NCBI GenBank assembly: GCA_002336805.1
Contig: DDEZ01000012.1
Location: forward strand, 321,594-385,593
Reading direction: 5' to 3'
Source: Bacteroidetes bacterium UBA1941
Lineage (GTDB): Bacteria > Bacteroidota > Bacteroidia > Chitinophagales > LD1
Length of the DNA: 64,000 bases
Under the pieces are notes generated by a model. That model was not told where the DNA came from and searched no databases. It was given only the letters and a program-made list of their open reading frames with translations. Below are positions 9,287-19,300 of the stretch, piece after piece. The first letter of the stretch is position 1. Each line of letters begins with the position of its first letter. Position numbers and translations under genes: made by a program.

Positions 9287-10147
9287 ATGAAGATCAAGCG
9301 CATCTTGATACGCATAGGCCTACTGCTGCTGGTACTCGCCGGCACCGGCGGGGTATTATACCTGATCTACGTGCGCCCTTTCGTCCGGCAGATGATGGTC
9401 ATGACCACTATCCATCCGGACCCGCAGCTCACCTTGGTCACCGGTGGCGGCGGCAATAGCGGCATACTGGCCTCAGACAGCGCCATCCTGGTCATAGACA
9501 CCAAAATGGAAGAAGGCGCCACCGCCTTCCACAATACCGTCGCAAAGATAGCCGGCACCAGGCCCATCATCATCGTCAATACGCACATCCACTCAGACCA
9601 TACCAAAGGCAACGCCCTCTACAAAGGTGCCACCATCATAGCCGGTGCCCGCTACGATCAGGAGCAGTGGATCAGCGAAAACGGCAAAGAAACACTCCCC
9701 ACTGTCTGGGTCCGCGATAGTATGACCCTCCATATGGGAGATGAGACAGTCACCATACTGAATCTCGGCTTTGATGCCCACACCCAGAGCGATGTGGTCG
9801 TCTATCTCGGCAATAGGCAGGTGCTTTTCACCGGAGATCTTGTGCTAAATCAGCAGGCACCAGCCCTATTCCGACGGTACCGGGCCACTGCCCACGGCTA
9901 TCTGGCCGCCTTTGACACTTTAGAAAACCGTTTTGCTATCAAAACGGTAGTACCGGGCCACGGCCCCATCGGCGGCCGCGACCTCATAGATACCTATCGC
10001 GCCTTCTTCCAGGACATGTACGTAGCCTCTGTAGACCATGACAAGAAACCCCAGATCCTCACCCGGTACAATACATGGAAGCAGATCCCATTTATGATGA
10101 GCCCTGACGCCACCATCAGCTATATTAAAAAGGAGAAAGACCAATGA
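9287..10147 (+). CDS. membrane-anchored metallo-beta-lactamase-fold hydrolase
   Basis: This 286-residue zinc hydrolase of the metallo-beta-lactamase superfamily has an N-terminal signal anchor (residues 6-30, LIRIGLLLLVLAGTGGVLYL) that places the catalytic domain outside the cytoplasm. The metal ligands are visible: HIHSDH at residues 100-105, Asp184 in TGDLVLN and His225 in VPGHGPIGG. This is the glyoxalase II-like/MBL arrangement, and the substrate cannot be inferred. Its TGA overlaps the ATG of the PTPLA-like gene (ATGA), so the two are translationally coupled. Lipid-related function is possible because of the partner, but that is inference. Confidence 0.88.
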   Translation: MKIKRILIRIGLLLLVLAGTGGVLYLIYVRPFVRQMMVMTTIHPDPQLTLVTGGGGNSGILASDSAILVIDTKMEEGATAFHNTVAKIAGTRPIIIVNTHIHSDHTKGNALYKGATIIAGARYDQEQWISENGKETLPTVWVRDSMTLHMGDETVTILNLGFDAHTQSDVVVYLGNRQVLFTGDLVLNQQAPALFRRYRATAHGYLAAFDTLENRFAIKTVVPGHGPIGGRDLIDTYRAFFQDMYVASVDHDKKPQILTRYNTWKQIPFMMSPDATISYIKKEKDQ

Positions 10148-10776
10148 AACCTGCACAGAGATACTACCTCCTCGCCTATAATGGCTTTGCATTTCTGGCA
10201 TGGCTGGCATTCGGCATAGCCTATTTCATCCATAGCCCCTGGGTATTGCCGATACTGGTGCTGGCTCAGGGCCTCGCCATCCTGGAGATCATACACGCTG
10301 CTACAGGTATAGTCCGGTCACCAGTAGGCTCTACGGCAGCGCAGGTCGCATCGCGCATACTGGTCGTAGTCTTGCTGCTGCTTTTTGTTTCAGACGGACA
10401 GTGGTTCGGCCTCACAGGCTTTCTGATAGTCACCATCGCATGGACCATTACCGAACTCGTCCGTTATTCATTTTATTTTGCCGGCCTGCTGGGCCGCGAG
10501 CCGCACTGGCTGCTGGTCATGCGCTACACTTTTTTCATTATCCTCTATCCGCTCGGCGTGACCGGAGAGTGGTTTATCATCCTGTCTCCACTGCTCACAT
10601 ACGGCCTCGCAGGCTCTCATGATGGCAGGTTCTGGATCTTTGATCAGACCGAGGGTATCCCCACTATTTATTACGCCATCTTCACCGGCATCCTCGCTAT
10701 TTCTTACATCTACTACTTCCCTGTTTTATACCGATACATGTGGCGCCAGCGCAGCAAAAAGCTCAGCGCTAACTGA
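10144..10776 (+). CDS. PTPLA/HACD-type 3-hydroxyacyl dehydratase-like membrane protein
   Basis: This 210-residue multispanning protein resembles the PTPLA family, whose eukaryotic members (Phs1, HACD1-4) dehydrate 3-hydroxyacyl-CoA during very-long-chain fatty acid elongation. Family landmarks are the opening YYLLAYNGFAFLAWL, WTITELVRYSFYF near residues 100-111 and MRYTFFIILYPLGVTGEW at 126-143. Tyr135 and Glu142 have the same spacing (seven residues) as the catalytic Tyr149/Glu156 pair of yeast Phs1. About six hydrophobic segments are present. It overlaps the MBL-fold gene by four bases. A role in fatty acid or hydroxy-acyl metabolism is likely; the bacterial substrate is unknown. Confidence 0.82.
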   Translation: MKPAQRYYLLAYNGFAFLAWLAFGIAYFIHSPWVLPILVLAQGLAILEIIHAATGIVRSPVGSTAAQVASRILVVVLLLLFVSDGQWFGLTGFLIVTIAWTITELVRYSFYFAGLLGREPHWLLVMRYTFFIILYPLGVTGEWFIILSPLLTYGLAGSHDGRFWIFDQTEGIPTIYYAIFTGILAISYIYYFPVLYRYMWRQRSKKLSAN

Positions 10777-10785
10777 TGCATTCCT

Positions 10786-10825
10786 CCTCTCCTATTTTAG
10801 GAGAGTCAGTGAAAGGTAAGGTGCC
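10786..10825 (+). repeat. dispersed hairpin repeat R1, copy 2
   Basis: CCTCTCCTATTTTAGGAGAG at 10786-10805 followed by a GAAAGGTAAGGTGCC-like tail. It is the same unit as at 1733 and, inverted, at 52039. It starts ten bases after the PTPLA-like gene and could double as its 3'-end structure. Confidence 0.75.
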
Positions 10826-10870
10826 ATCCCGGTGCATTTAAATTCTGAAAATCCTGATTCAGAATTGCAT

Positions 10871-10935
10871 CAAAGCCCCAAAGGGGCGCCACGCCTCTAG
10901 CGCAGGGTAGCGCCCTACGCAGCGCCCTGTAAGTC
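10871..10935 (+). repeat. dispersed repeat R2, copy 1
   Basis: AAGCCCCAAAGGGGCG hairpin, then ACGCCTCTAGCGCAGGGTAG and a GCCCTACGC-type second hairpin. A closely related copy lies at 22603-22652, where AGCCCCAACGGGGCG is followed by ACGCCTC.AGC..AGGG...CCCTAC. Such paired-hairpin elements are common in Bacteroidota intergenic DNA. The remaining bases to 11154 hold a further G/C-rich imperfect palindrome around 11045-11070 and nothing coding. Confidence 0.7.
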
Positions 10936-11154
10936 CTTCGCCTCCTCACCCGTCCATACTAAAGAAACCACAGCCTGCGTTGTATAAATAGTAACAGCCT
11001 TTCATGAATGTTTCATCACTTGTATTAAAGTCCCCTTCAGGCGTAGATCCCGATGAAGTCGGGGGGATTTAGGGGGCCGCACATTTCACTCACTATAGAC
11101 ACATCACCATGATACATAATTCAACCTTTACCACACCACCTAAAAGGATTATGT

Positions 11155-12702
11155 ATGAAGCATCGACTGTATCTCTCAGCCCTGCTCCTATGCAGCGCCA
11201 CCGCCACCCGCGCGCAGTACCTCACCGGTATGGAGGGTAGCGCCTACGGCGGTATCTCCACCGTCACTTTCAATCCTGCCATAGCCAATAGCCCCTACCA
11301 GGCAGACATCAATCTCGTAGGCGCATCCGCCTCAGTGAGCAATAACTACCTAGGCCTCGATCGCCGCGTGCTCTTTCATCCATCCCTCGCCAGTGACCCC
11401 GACTTTCAAAGCAAATACATGCACGAGCGTGTCAATGGCAACAACAAAAACGCCTACGCAGGCTACCAGCTCACCGGGCCGTTATCTTTCATGGTATCTT
11501 TTGGCAAAAAGAAAAAGCCAAACAAGAACGCTATTGCCTTCAGCTATCATAGCAATTTTGTTTTTAATGGCGACAATGTCAGCGAGGTCCTCGCCCGCTC
11601 CGCTTTCTACGGCATGGGCAATAATGCCAATGCCGTCACACACTTCATCGGCCAGAGCCTCAGCGCGCAGCGCATGGGCTTCCGCACCCTCGCGTGGAAT
11701 GACTACGGCATCACCTACTCCCGAGTGGTCTATGACCGCGGTGGCTCTGTGATCAAAGTAGGTGGTACGCTGAAACTCATCCAGCCACTCGTAGGCGTCT
11801 ATGTCTATGCAGACAATATCAACTACAAATGGCCAGAGGTCAATAACCTCAGTATCAATCGCACCAACGTCGCCTATGCATATTCCGAGGGCCTCGTCAC
11901 ATCAAATCAATATTCAGCATCAGCCATCGCTTCGGCATTACCCTCGTACTCCAGGGACGTGCTGAACTACAAGTACGCCCGCCCCACCGTAGCCGCAGAC
12001 CTCGGCGTGATATATGAACTGCGCCCTGACAAAGATGACCGTGGTGAAGAGATGAACTGCGGCGGCTCCTGGTATGGATTCGTACCGCGGCCCTACAAGC
12101 TCGCCGTCGGCGCCTCTATCGTAGACTTCGGCGCCGTGCGCCTCAAGCGCGGCCAGTACAGCGGCAACTTCAGCGCCGACATCCAGAACTGGGACCTCAC
12201 CGGCGCGCAGTTCCCAAATGGTATTCAGAGCGTAGACGACACCATCCGCTCCCGCTTCCGCGTGCTGCAAGACAATAAAGGCTACTTCACCATGTGGCTC
12301 CCCACGCGCTTCAATGTGTTTGTAGATTACAATATCTGGCATGGCCTCGGCGTGATCGGCTCCGCCATCATCTCCCCGCAGATGTCGCCTCATGGCATCA
12401 TGGTCCACCAGGTCTCCACCTTCACCGCTACTGGCAAATATGAAAATAAGTGGTTCGGCGCCTACGTACCGCTCTCGGTAGACGTCTATGGCAATGTAGG
12501 CCTCGGCATGACCCTCCGCGCCGGCCCGCTCATCATCGGCACCCAGGACATGCTCGCCTTTTTCGCCAAAAAATACATCTACGACGCCGAGATCCACGCC
12601 GCCGTCAAGGTCACCATCCCTTACACCAAGCATTACCACAAAGGTGATATCCGCTTCGCAAAGAAGACCGGCAAGACAAACGGCCTGCTGCACGGATTTT
12701 AA
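11155..12702 (+). CDS. DUF5723-like outer-membrane/surface protein
   Basis: This 515-residue exported protein begins with the signal peptide MKHRLYLSALLLCSATATRAQ and then YLTGMEGSAYGGISTVTFNPA, the pattern of the Bacteroidota DUF5723 family (conserved STVTFNPAxIA-like opening, NLVGASASVSNNYLGL). The rest is a run of short alternating strands ending in a basic tail, consistent with a beta-barrel or other outer-membrane fold. Function in this family is unknown. An AAAGGA stretch lies seven bases before the ATG. The gene stands alone and ends at an intrinsic terminator shared with the converging pseudogene. Confidence 0.75.
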   Translation: MKHRLYLSALLLCSATATRAQYLTGMEGSAYGGISTVTFNPAIANSPYQADINLVGASASVSNNYLGLDRRVLFHPSLASDPDFQSKYMHERVNGNNKNAYAGYQLTGPLSFMVSFGKKKKPNKNAIAFSYHSNFVFNGDNVSEVLARSAFYGMGNNANAVTHFIGQSLSAQRMGFRTLAWNDYGITYSRVVYDRGGSVIKVGGTLKLIQPLVGVYVYADNINYKWPEVNNLSINRTNVAYAYSEGLVTSNQYSASAIASALPSYSRDVLNYKYARPTVAADLGVIYELRPDKDDRGEEMNCGGSWYGFVPRPYKLAVGASIVDFGAVRLKRGQYSGNFSADIQNWDLTGAQFPNGIQSVDDTIRSRFRVLQDNKGYFTMWLPTRFNVFVDYNIWHGLGVIGSAIISPQMSPHGIMVHQVSTFTATGKYENKWFGAYVPLSVDVYGNVGLGMTLRAGPLIIGTQDMLAFFAKKYIYDAEIHAAVKVTIPYTKHYHKGDIRFAKKTGKTNGLLHGF

Positions 12703-12707
12703 AAAAA

Positions 12708-12733
12708 AGCCCGGTTCAATGATAAACCGGGCT
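12708..12733. terminator. bidirectional intrinsic terminator
   Basis: AGCCCGGTT (12708-12716), loop CAATGATA and AACCGGGCT (12725-12733). It is preceded on the plus strand by eight A residues, which form the T tract when read on the minus strand. It separates the plus-strand DUF5723-like gene from the minus-strand remnant ending at 12759. Confidence 0.75.
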
Positions 12734-12758
12734 GTCATAAAAAATATATGATCTGTGC

Positions 12759-13191
12759 TTACTGTTTGATCAGTTGCTTTGCGATTACCTTTCGGTGATT
12801 TTTTTCGAGTACCACCAGATATACCCCTGCTGCATAGCCAGTCATATCCAGCGTCTTAGTATCGGTATGATCAGCCACCGGTATGATAGTGACTATCTCT
12901 CCCAGTACATTGTATATTTTGATCTGAGGCACCTGTAGCTCACCCGGCATAGTATAGGCTATATTTACATGGGCACCTGCTGGGTTAGGTTCTAATGTCA
13001 GCCCTGCAGCTGATAGGCTATCTACTATACAGAGGGCTGTATTATCTCGCCAGTTTTGCATGAAATGGTTTGAATGTAAAATGGCCATACTATCTGGCTA
13101 CATGTACCGGCATCTGAGATAGTGACAGTATATGGCGTACCAGTGCCGCCAGCTATCATTATATTCTGGATGCTCACTTCGCTATGAGATC
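12759..13191 (-). pseudogene. frameshifted remnant of a T9SS cargo protein
   Basis: The frame ending at 12759 encodes a type A T9SS sorting domain (LTLEPNPAGAHVNIAYTM..., IKIYNVLGEIV, GYAAGVYLVVLEK...VIAKQLIKQ) in about 80 residues. The apparent ATG at 13088 gives no signal peptide. Just upstream, in a different minus-strand frame, bases 13090-13190 encode VSIQNIMIAGGTGTPYTVTI and then SDAGTCSQIV, a typical SprB/Ig-like repeat ending. That frame is itself cut by TGA at about 13192. A repeat end followed by a sorting domain in two frames, with no N-terminus, points to the decayed 3' end of a large secreted protein. The intact 2562-residue T9SS gene lies immediately upstream on the same strand. 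Confidence 0.75.
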
Positions 13192-13280
13192 AGTTTACGC
13201 TTATAGCAGGTTCAGACATTTCAGAACACCTCACAGCATTCACTATTAGTACCAATTAGTTTTTTTAAGGGTAGCCCAAA

Positions 13281-13303
13281 AAAAAGACCGCATTGCTGCG
13301 GTC
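13281..13303 (-). terminator. intrinsic terminator of the 2562-residue T9SS gene
   Basis: GACCGCA (13286-13292), loop TTGC and TGCGGTC (13297-13303), with A tracts before and T tracts after, so it can work in both directions. It lies about 20 bases beyond the stop codon at 13325. Confidence 0.85.
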
Positions 13304-13324
13304 TTTTTAGGTTTTCGGAGATTA

Positions 13325-16300
13325 TCAGTCTTTTAGCAATCTTTTGGTAAGTACTTTGCGGCTGTTACAGTTTATAGCCACTGTATAAGCCCCGGGAGCA
13401 AACGCCTTTATATCCAGTTTTTGCACACCAGAATACTCCTGTAGTGTCACATTTGCCACTGACTGTCCCAAGATGTCATATACTTCTAGCTGTAGCGGAC
13501 CTGATGCTTCAGCTATGCTGTATATCACAGACACCTCACTAGAAGCTGGATTTGGCACTAGATTCAGGAGATCCAATCTATTGTCATGCACGGCTGACTG
13601 TGATATACCAGCTTGTGATTCGGATGTTTTGAATGCTGCGCCAGTAGACATTGTATATTTCTCCAGGAATGCACGTGCCCTATTGCCCGAACCGTAGTTA
13701 GTCCCGTTTCTCAATATATCGTTAGTAGCAGTAGGGCCTGCTACCACAAGCTCTGTATTACCATACATACATAGGGACCTGCTATAGAAGTTGAAAGGGG
13801 ATGTCAGGCTAGGTGTGCCTCCTGCGTACGGACTGTACGAAGTGATCAGTGTACCAGAGTAGCTATATACATCTATCTGATTAAATGTAGCGACTATAAC
13901 TCCGGATGTTGTCAGTTTCACATCTTTAGCATCTGTCGTACTCAGATTTCCCAGAAATGTAATAGTAGCCGCCCCGGATGTAATAGATATCGAATACAAT
14001 GATACCACCGCGCCATCTGTGATGGCGACATAAGATCCTGTAGGATCTACGTCCATACGGCAATATGGACCCCAGTAGCTGAGTGCCGTGTTTGTATATG
14101 ACCCGATACTTGCGCCAGTAGCGGGATCAAATATCCCTATGTATCCAGTAGCTGCAGCACACACATATTCAGCGCCTCCACTATAAAACACCTTTAGCCT
14201 GGAGGATATAAACTGTGAGGATGAGTTAGGAGTAGATACCGTTGGTGAGTTCCCCCCCCAAAGGAAGTTACTAGAACAGGTACTTCCTAGCCCACCTGAT
14301 CCGACGCATGGTATATATTGTCTGTCAAGTTTTATAAGAGCCAGATAGCTATTGTCATTGTATGGATTCATGATGTATATACCTGCATTGTCATAAGCGA
14401 AGTCTGTCAGGTAGGTGACATCAGAGGTCGGCTGCAGACTAGTGACCCATATAGCCGTGCCGCTTTGGTCATAGGCGCTGAATGCAGTATTCCCAGTAAA
14501 TGATCCGTAGTTCCAATGCACATCCCCAGAGCATGGATCCACTTTGACAAAGCTGAAATTGTTCTTACTTAGTACAGCGACCGAATTATCAACTACCTCT
14601 TTATGCCACTGCCTTGTACCATTACAGTCATATTTGATGAGGAAATAGTCGTAAGCGTTACTTGTGCTTGCTGGTAGGATGACATCTGAGGTACCTGCCT
14701 CTTGATGGTCATAGAGGTTGATTATATCGGTATAGGTACCTGCTACATAGATACTGCCATCTGGGCCCGCGTCTATGCCGGTTATATCGAGGTGTCCATA
14801 TCCAGCTTCTCCCGAAAGAATGTCGAACAGTGAAGCTGATGTGCATAGAGTGGATATGACACCCGATCCGCCAGGTACTGTGCAGCTCACAGTGACTGCA
14901 CATCCGGTCGCATCAGTGACTCCTATCACATGGCTGCCAGCAGCGATACTATTGATAGTAAGAGTACCTGTGGTCGCCACACCAGCAGCGCCATCGAGAG
15001 TCACCATATATGGGCCTGTGCCGCCTGAGATAGTTAGCGCTATAGAGCCATTATTACTCAAGCAGGAAGCACTGGTTGCTACAGGTACTACGGCGATCTG
15101 CGCCGGTTCTGTGACTGTGACAGAAGCCGCCGCAGTGCACCCGTTGTTTGTGATAGTGACACTGTATATCCCGGCAGTGGCGTTACTTATAGATGCAGTG
15201 GTAGCGCCAGTGTTCCAGCTATACTGATAGCCGTCGCCCGATGGGCTGGCTGTCACACTTGTATTGCCGCCATGGCAGGCTATGGTACCCGCAGTCAGAG
15301 AAGCAACAAAAGCAGCACCCGCAGTCACTGTAGTATTGGTAGTGGCTGTGCATCCATTAGCATCGGTGGCCACCACTGTATACGTACCGGAGGCCAGCCC
15401 GGTCGTAGCTACTGACCCACCCGTGCTATTGGTCCACGCGTAGGTATATGGGGACGCGCCGCCACCTGCAGTAGCGGTCACAGTACCGTTGCTGGCACCG
15501 GAGCAGTCAGCAGCAGAAGATGTTGCCGTTACTGTTAGCTGCGCAGGCTCGGTGACCGTGACAGAGGCCGTTGCACTGCACCCGTTGTTAGTGATAGTGA
15601 CACTGTATGCCCCTGCGGTGGCATTGCTGATAGATGACGTGGTGGCGCCTGTGCTCCAGCTGTACTGATAGCCGCCCCCTGTAGGACTGGCTGATACTGT
15701 AGTGGCTCCGCCATGGCACGCTATGCTGCCTGGGCTGAGAGTGGCAGAGAGGACCGACGGTGCAGGCACTGTGGCCGTAGCTGTAGCTGAGCAGTTATTG
15801 ACATCCTTGACTGTCACGGTGTATGAACTACCGGTGGCCAGCCCACTTATAGCGGCGGTTGTTGTACCATTAGACCATGTATAGGAGTATGGCGCTTTGC
15901 CATGACTCCCTGTAGCGGTTATCACTCCGTTATTACCCGTCCCGCAGGTATTTGTACCTGCGGCTGATGCGGTCAATAGCATAGCATCTAAAGTAGCACT
16001 GGCGGAGCAGCTATTGTTATCGGTCACGGTTACTGTATATGAACCATTACTTTGAGCTGAAACTGAATTGGTACTACTTCCGCTATTGGGGGTAGTCGAG
16101 ATTCCCGTATTACCTTTATTCCAGTAATAATTATATGCTGGTGCTGCACTATAACCAGTATTATAACTAACTGCCGCCTTTACAGTGAGCGCAGAGCTAG
16201 CCGTACATGTCACAGGCGAAACTGAGGTAGTGACTATAGGAGCACAAGGATGAAAATCTTGCGTTGCCGGCACCAGGGGAAGAGCCGGAGGAGCTGCATA

Positions 16301-19300
16301 CACATCAGCCACAGATCCTACGGCCAGGTTGCAGTAGCTATACCCCGTGACCTGCGCATTGACATTCAGGTTTGGCTGAGTAGACTGCACATTGCAATTA
16401 GCCTTGATAGAGAATGTGACCACCATGGTTCCATCTGCATTATTCAGTCCATCGGCCCCTACGAGCGAACCGAAGCCTGCTGTGGTAAATGCCGTAACCT
16501 TACTTAAATCAATCTGGTAAGTGTTTGTCGGACTCGTCGGTCCGGTTATCAATATTTGACCCGAGTTAGGTGTACCACTCCCTATGCCGAAATAATTCGT
16601 ACCCGCCGTTTGCACGCCGTTTACGATAAACCCGACATTGACGGCATTTGCCCCGCCAACCACCGAAAAACCTGTCGGGACTGTGATTGTACCGACCATA
16701 TTGCCAAAGCCACCATATTGCTGGCTCTGCACGGATAGTGCTAGCTTATAAAGCGTACAGGTTTGGAAAGTAGCAGCAGTGCCCGTGGCTAGCGCCAGTG
16801 ATGTATTGATATGCACTGTTGGCACAGCGAAATCTAACACAGCCGGTGCACCTGGCACATAGCATGCATTAGTGGATACCGGTATAGCTGTCGGCGCACC
16901 GCTGCAGCCCCATCCGTAGTATACAGGCAGGCTTATAGTTGATCCGGCATTATTGCAGTTAGCTACATTCAATGAAATATAGAACGTGGTCGAGTGATTA
17001 TTCGTTAGCGTAGAGATACTTTGAATATCGTATAGTGCGTACCCGTTTATGATAGTCGGTGTGATCGGATTCGCACCGGTGGCTGATGCAGACACGGTCA
17101 TCGTCACACCTGCAGGTAGTGCACTGGTCGCTACATAGATATATTCAGGTGGATTGTTTGCGTACCATCCCGAGTTGGTAGAGAGTATCGCCTGGCTGGT
17201 TATAGTGCCGCCTGTTATTTTAGGATATCCGGATGCTACAGGGTTAAATACCATACTCAGCGTAGTATTAGGCGTAGTGAGTGATATCCCGTTAGTCGCA
17301 CCTAAGGTACCCCCAGAGGCGCCTGTATAGATAGGAGCAAAATTCACCGAAAAGATATCGCTACTAGTTTGGGTACCATTTCCAGCAGTATTGCAATCGG
17401 CAAGGATATTGAACTTTAAAACTTCTGTGAAAGAACCATCACTCATCAGTAGCGATTTTTTGCCGCTTATGGTGTTAGTGACTATATCCACCAGGTTGCC
17501 TGAGCTGGTGTTTGTAAAATTAGTGAGCAGTCCCGGCTCATAGGTCGGTATCACATCCAGCACTTGCGTATTTGCCTTGTAGGTCACCGGAGTGCCCGCT
17601 GTGAGATTAGCATTGGGGGTGATACATGATGGTGTGCCCGATACGGAGAAATACGGATAAACAGTGGTAGTCTGATTATTCGTTCCGTTTTTATAGTACA
17701 CTGTCGTATAGATCTGGTCTGGTACAAATGTATAGCCCGTCAGAGCGTGAAGGTCTCCGTTGAACTCTACCGGGGTCGGCCCTGCGGCAGTCAGGACCGT
17801 ATTGGGAATAGCACGAAATTCGTAAGGGAAATAGTCCGTACCTCCATCAAACCTCGTACCACCGATACCGGTAGTCACACTTGTCGCTGCATACTTTTTA
17901 CAAGCATTATAATCTGTGATATAGGTTAGACCTTTAGCCAACCCGATACCATAGACAGTATTTACACCGCTATTGCCCTCGCAGAAGTACAATATTTTTG
18001 TACTTGCCGTTGGGGTGGCATAGGGTACATTGGCGGCCACCCAGCCACCGGCCAGTGTCACATTACTATAATTCTCCGTAGGGCTATTGAGCGCCGTGCT
18101 GGTGGTATACATTTCTACCACATCGTTCAGCTGATACCCGGCAGTAGTCGCCGGCGGATTGGCACCCACTACAAAATTGGTGACGATCCTAAACCTGTCA
18201 TTGTCACTAAACTCTGTCTGGCCCAGGTCAGAGGCTGCGATATGAAAAATAAACCGCCCGTCATAAATGTGAGTTGGCCCTGATATTGCCGTCCCTTGTA
18301 CCGGATTAGACATAGGTGGGTATGTATAGATCACTGGTGCTGCAGTGGTATTGCCCCCGGGGTAGTAAAAAACTTTGTACCCGGTATATGCTAAGCCTAC
18401 CAGTAGTGCATTCGTTATATCTTGCTGCACATACAGGTGCGTCAGAAATGGCGCATTGCTATTTGCGCTATGCCAGTTATCTATAGTAAACCCTTTTTTA
18501 TAGGTTGTTGTAGTTGTTCCGTTAGTAGTAGTAGTAGTAGCTACAGTCTCCTCGCCGGGAAACAGAGTACCGGAGATGACAGAAGTGATATTATCGCCGG
18601 GCAGTGCCGAGCCTATTGCCAGATTGCTGAAATTGGAATAGCCGGATGTGGATGCGAAACTGGTATAGTCAGCATTAAACGATGCTGTAATAGGTGCAGG
18701 ATCATCAGCCAGCATATTGTTATTGGCATCTGGCAGGCCAAAACTGGTACGCACCATGACAAAATTGTCAGTGATGATACCGGGGCTCGTACAGCCGGGG
18801 CATTTGATCTGCATCAGCATACTGACCTGTGCCAGGGGTATAAAGCACGGGCAAGCGGTAAGACCGGTAGCGTTAGGGTTAAAATAGGTGTTGATCTTTA
18901 CTGTAGGATTGACATTACTGCCAGCGCCGGTGCTAGGTGTAGGGCAGGTAGCCTGGAGATCAAAAATAATATTTGACCCGGTCATAAATCCTGAAAAGTC
19001 TTGGTTGGTGATACCTACTGTTTGGTTAGATGCTATACTTGTAGGTAGCGAGGCGAGATCAAAGATAGCAGTACATTTACTGGTCGGCTGATCGATTACT
19101 GTCGTGGCTACCCAGTCTACACCATTCTTGCTGATGGTCACATAGGGGGTCCCACTGCGCAGCCCTGTTTGTAGATTGCCATTACCGTAGTCTATCTCTA
19201 CCTTCATCTGGCCGCGCAGACCGGTTGCGAATATGTTTCCACCCACAGATGTTTCAGTATTAGAATAGAAATCAGCCAGAAAACCTCCTACAGTACCAGA

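Noticed and set aside
11938..12738. 266-residue minus-strand frame over the DUF5723-like gene
   Set aside because: Antisense to a well-formed gene with signal peptide; its composition (Gly/Val/Asp/His-rich) is typical of a shadow.
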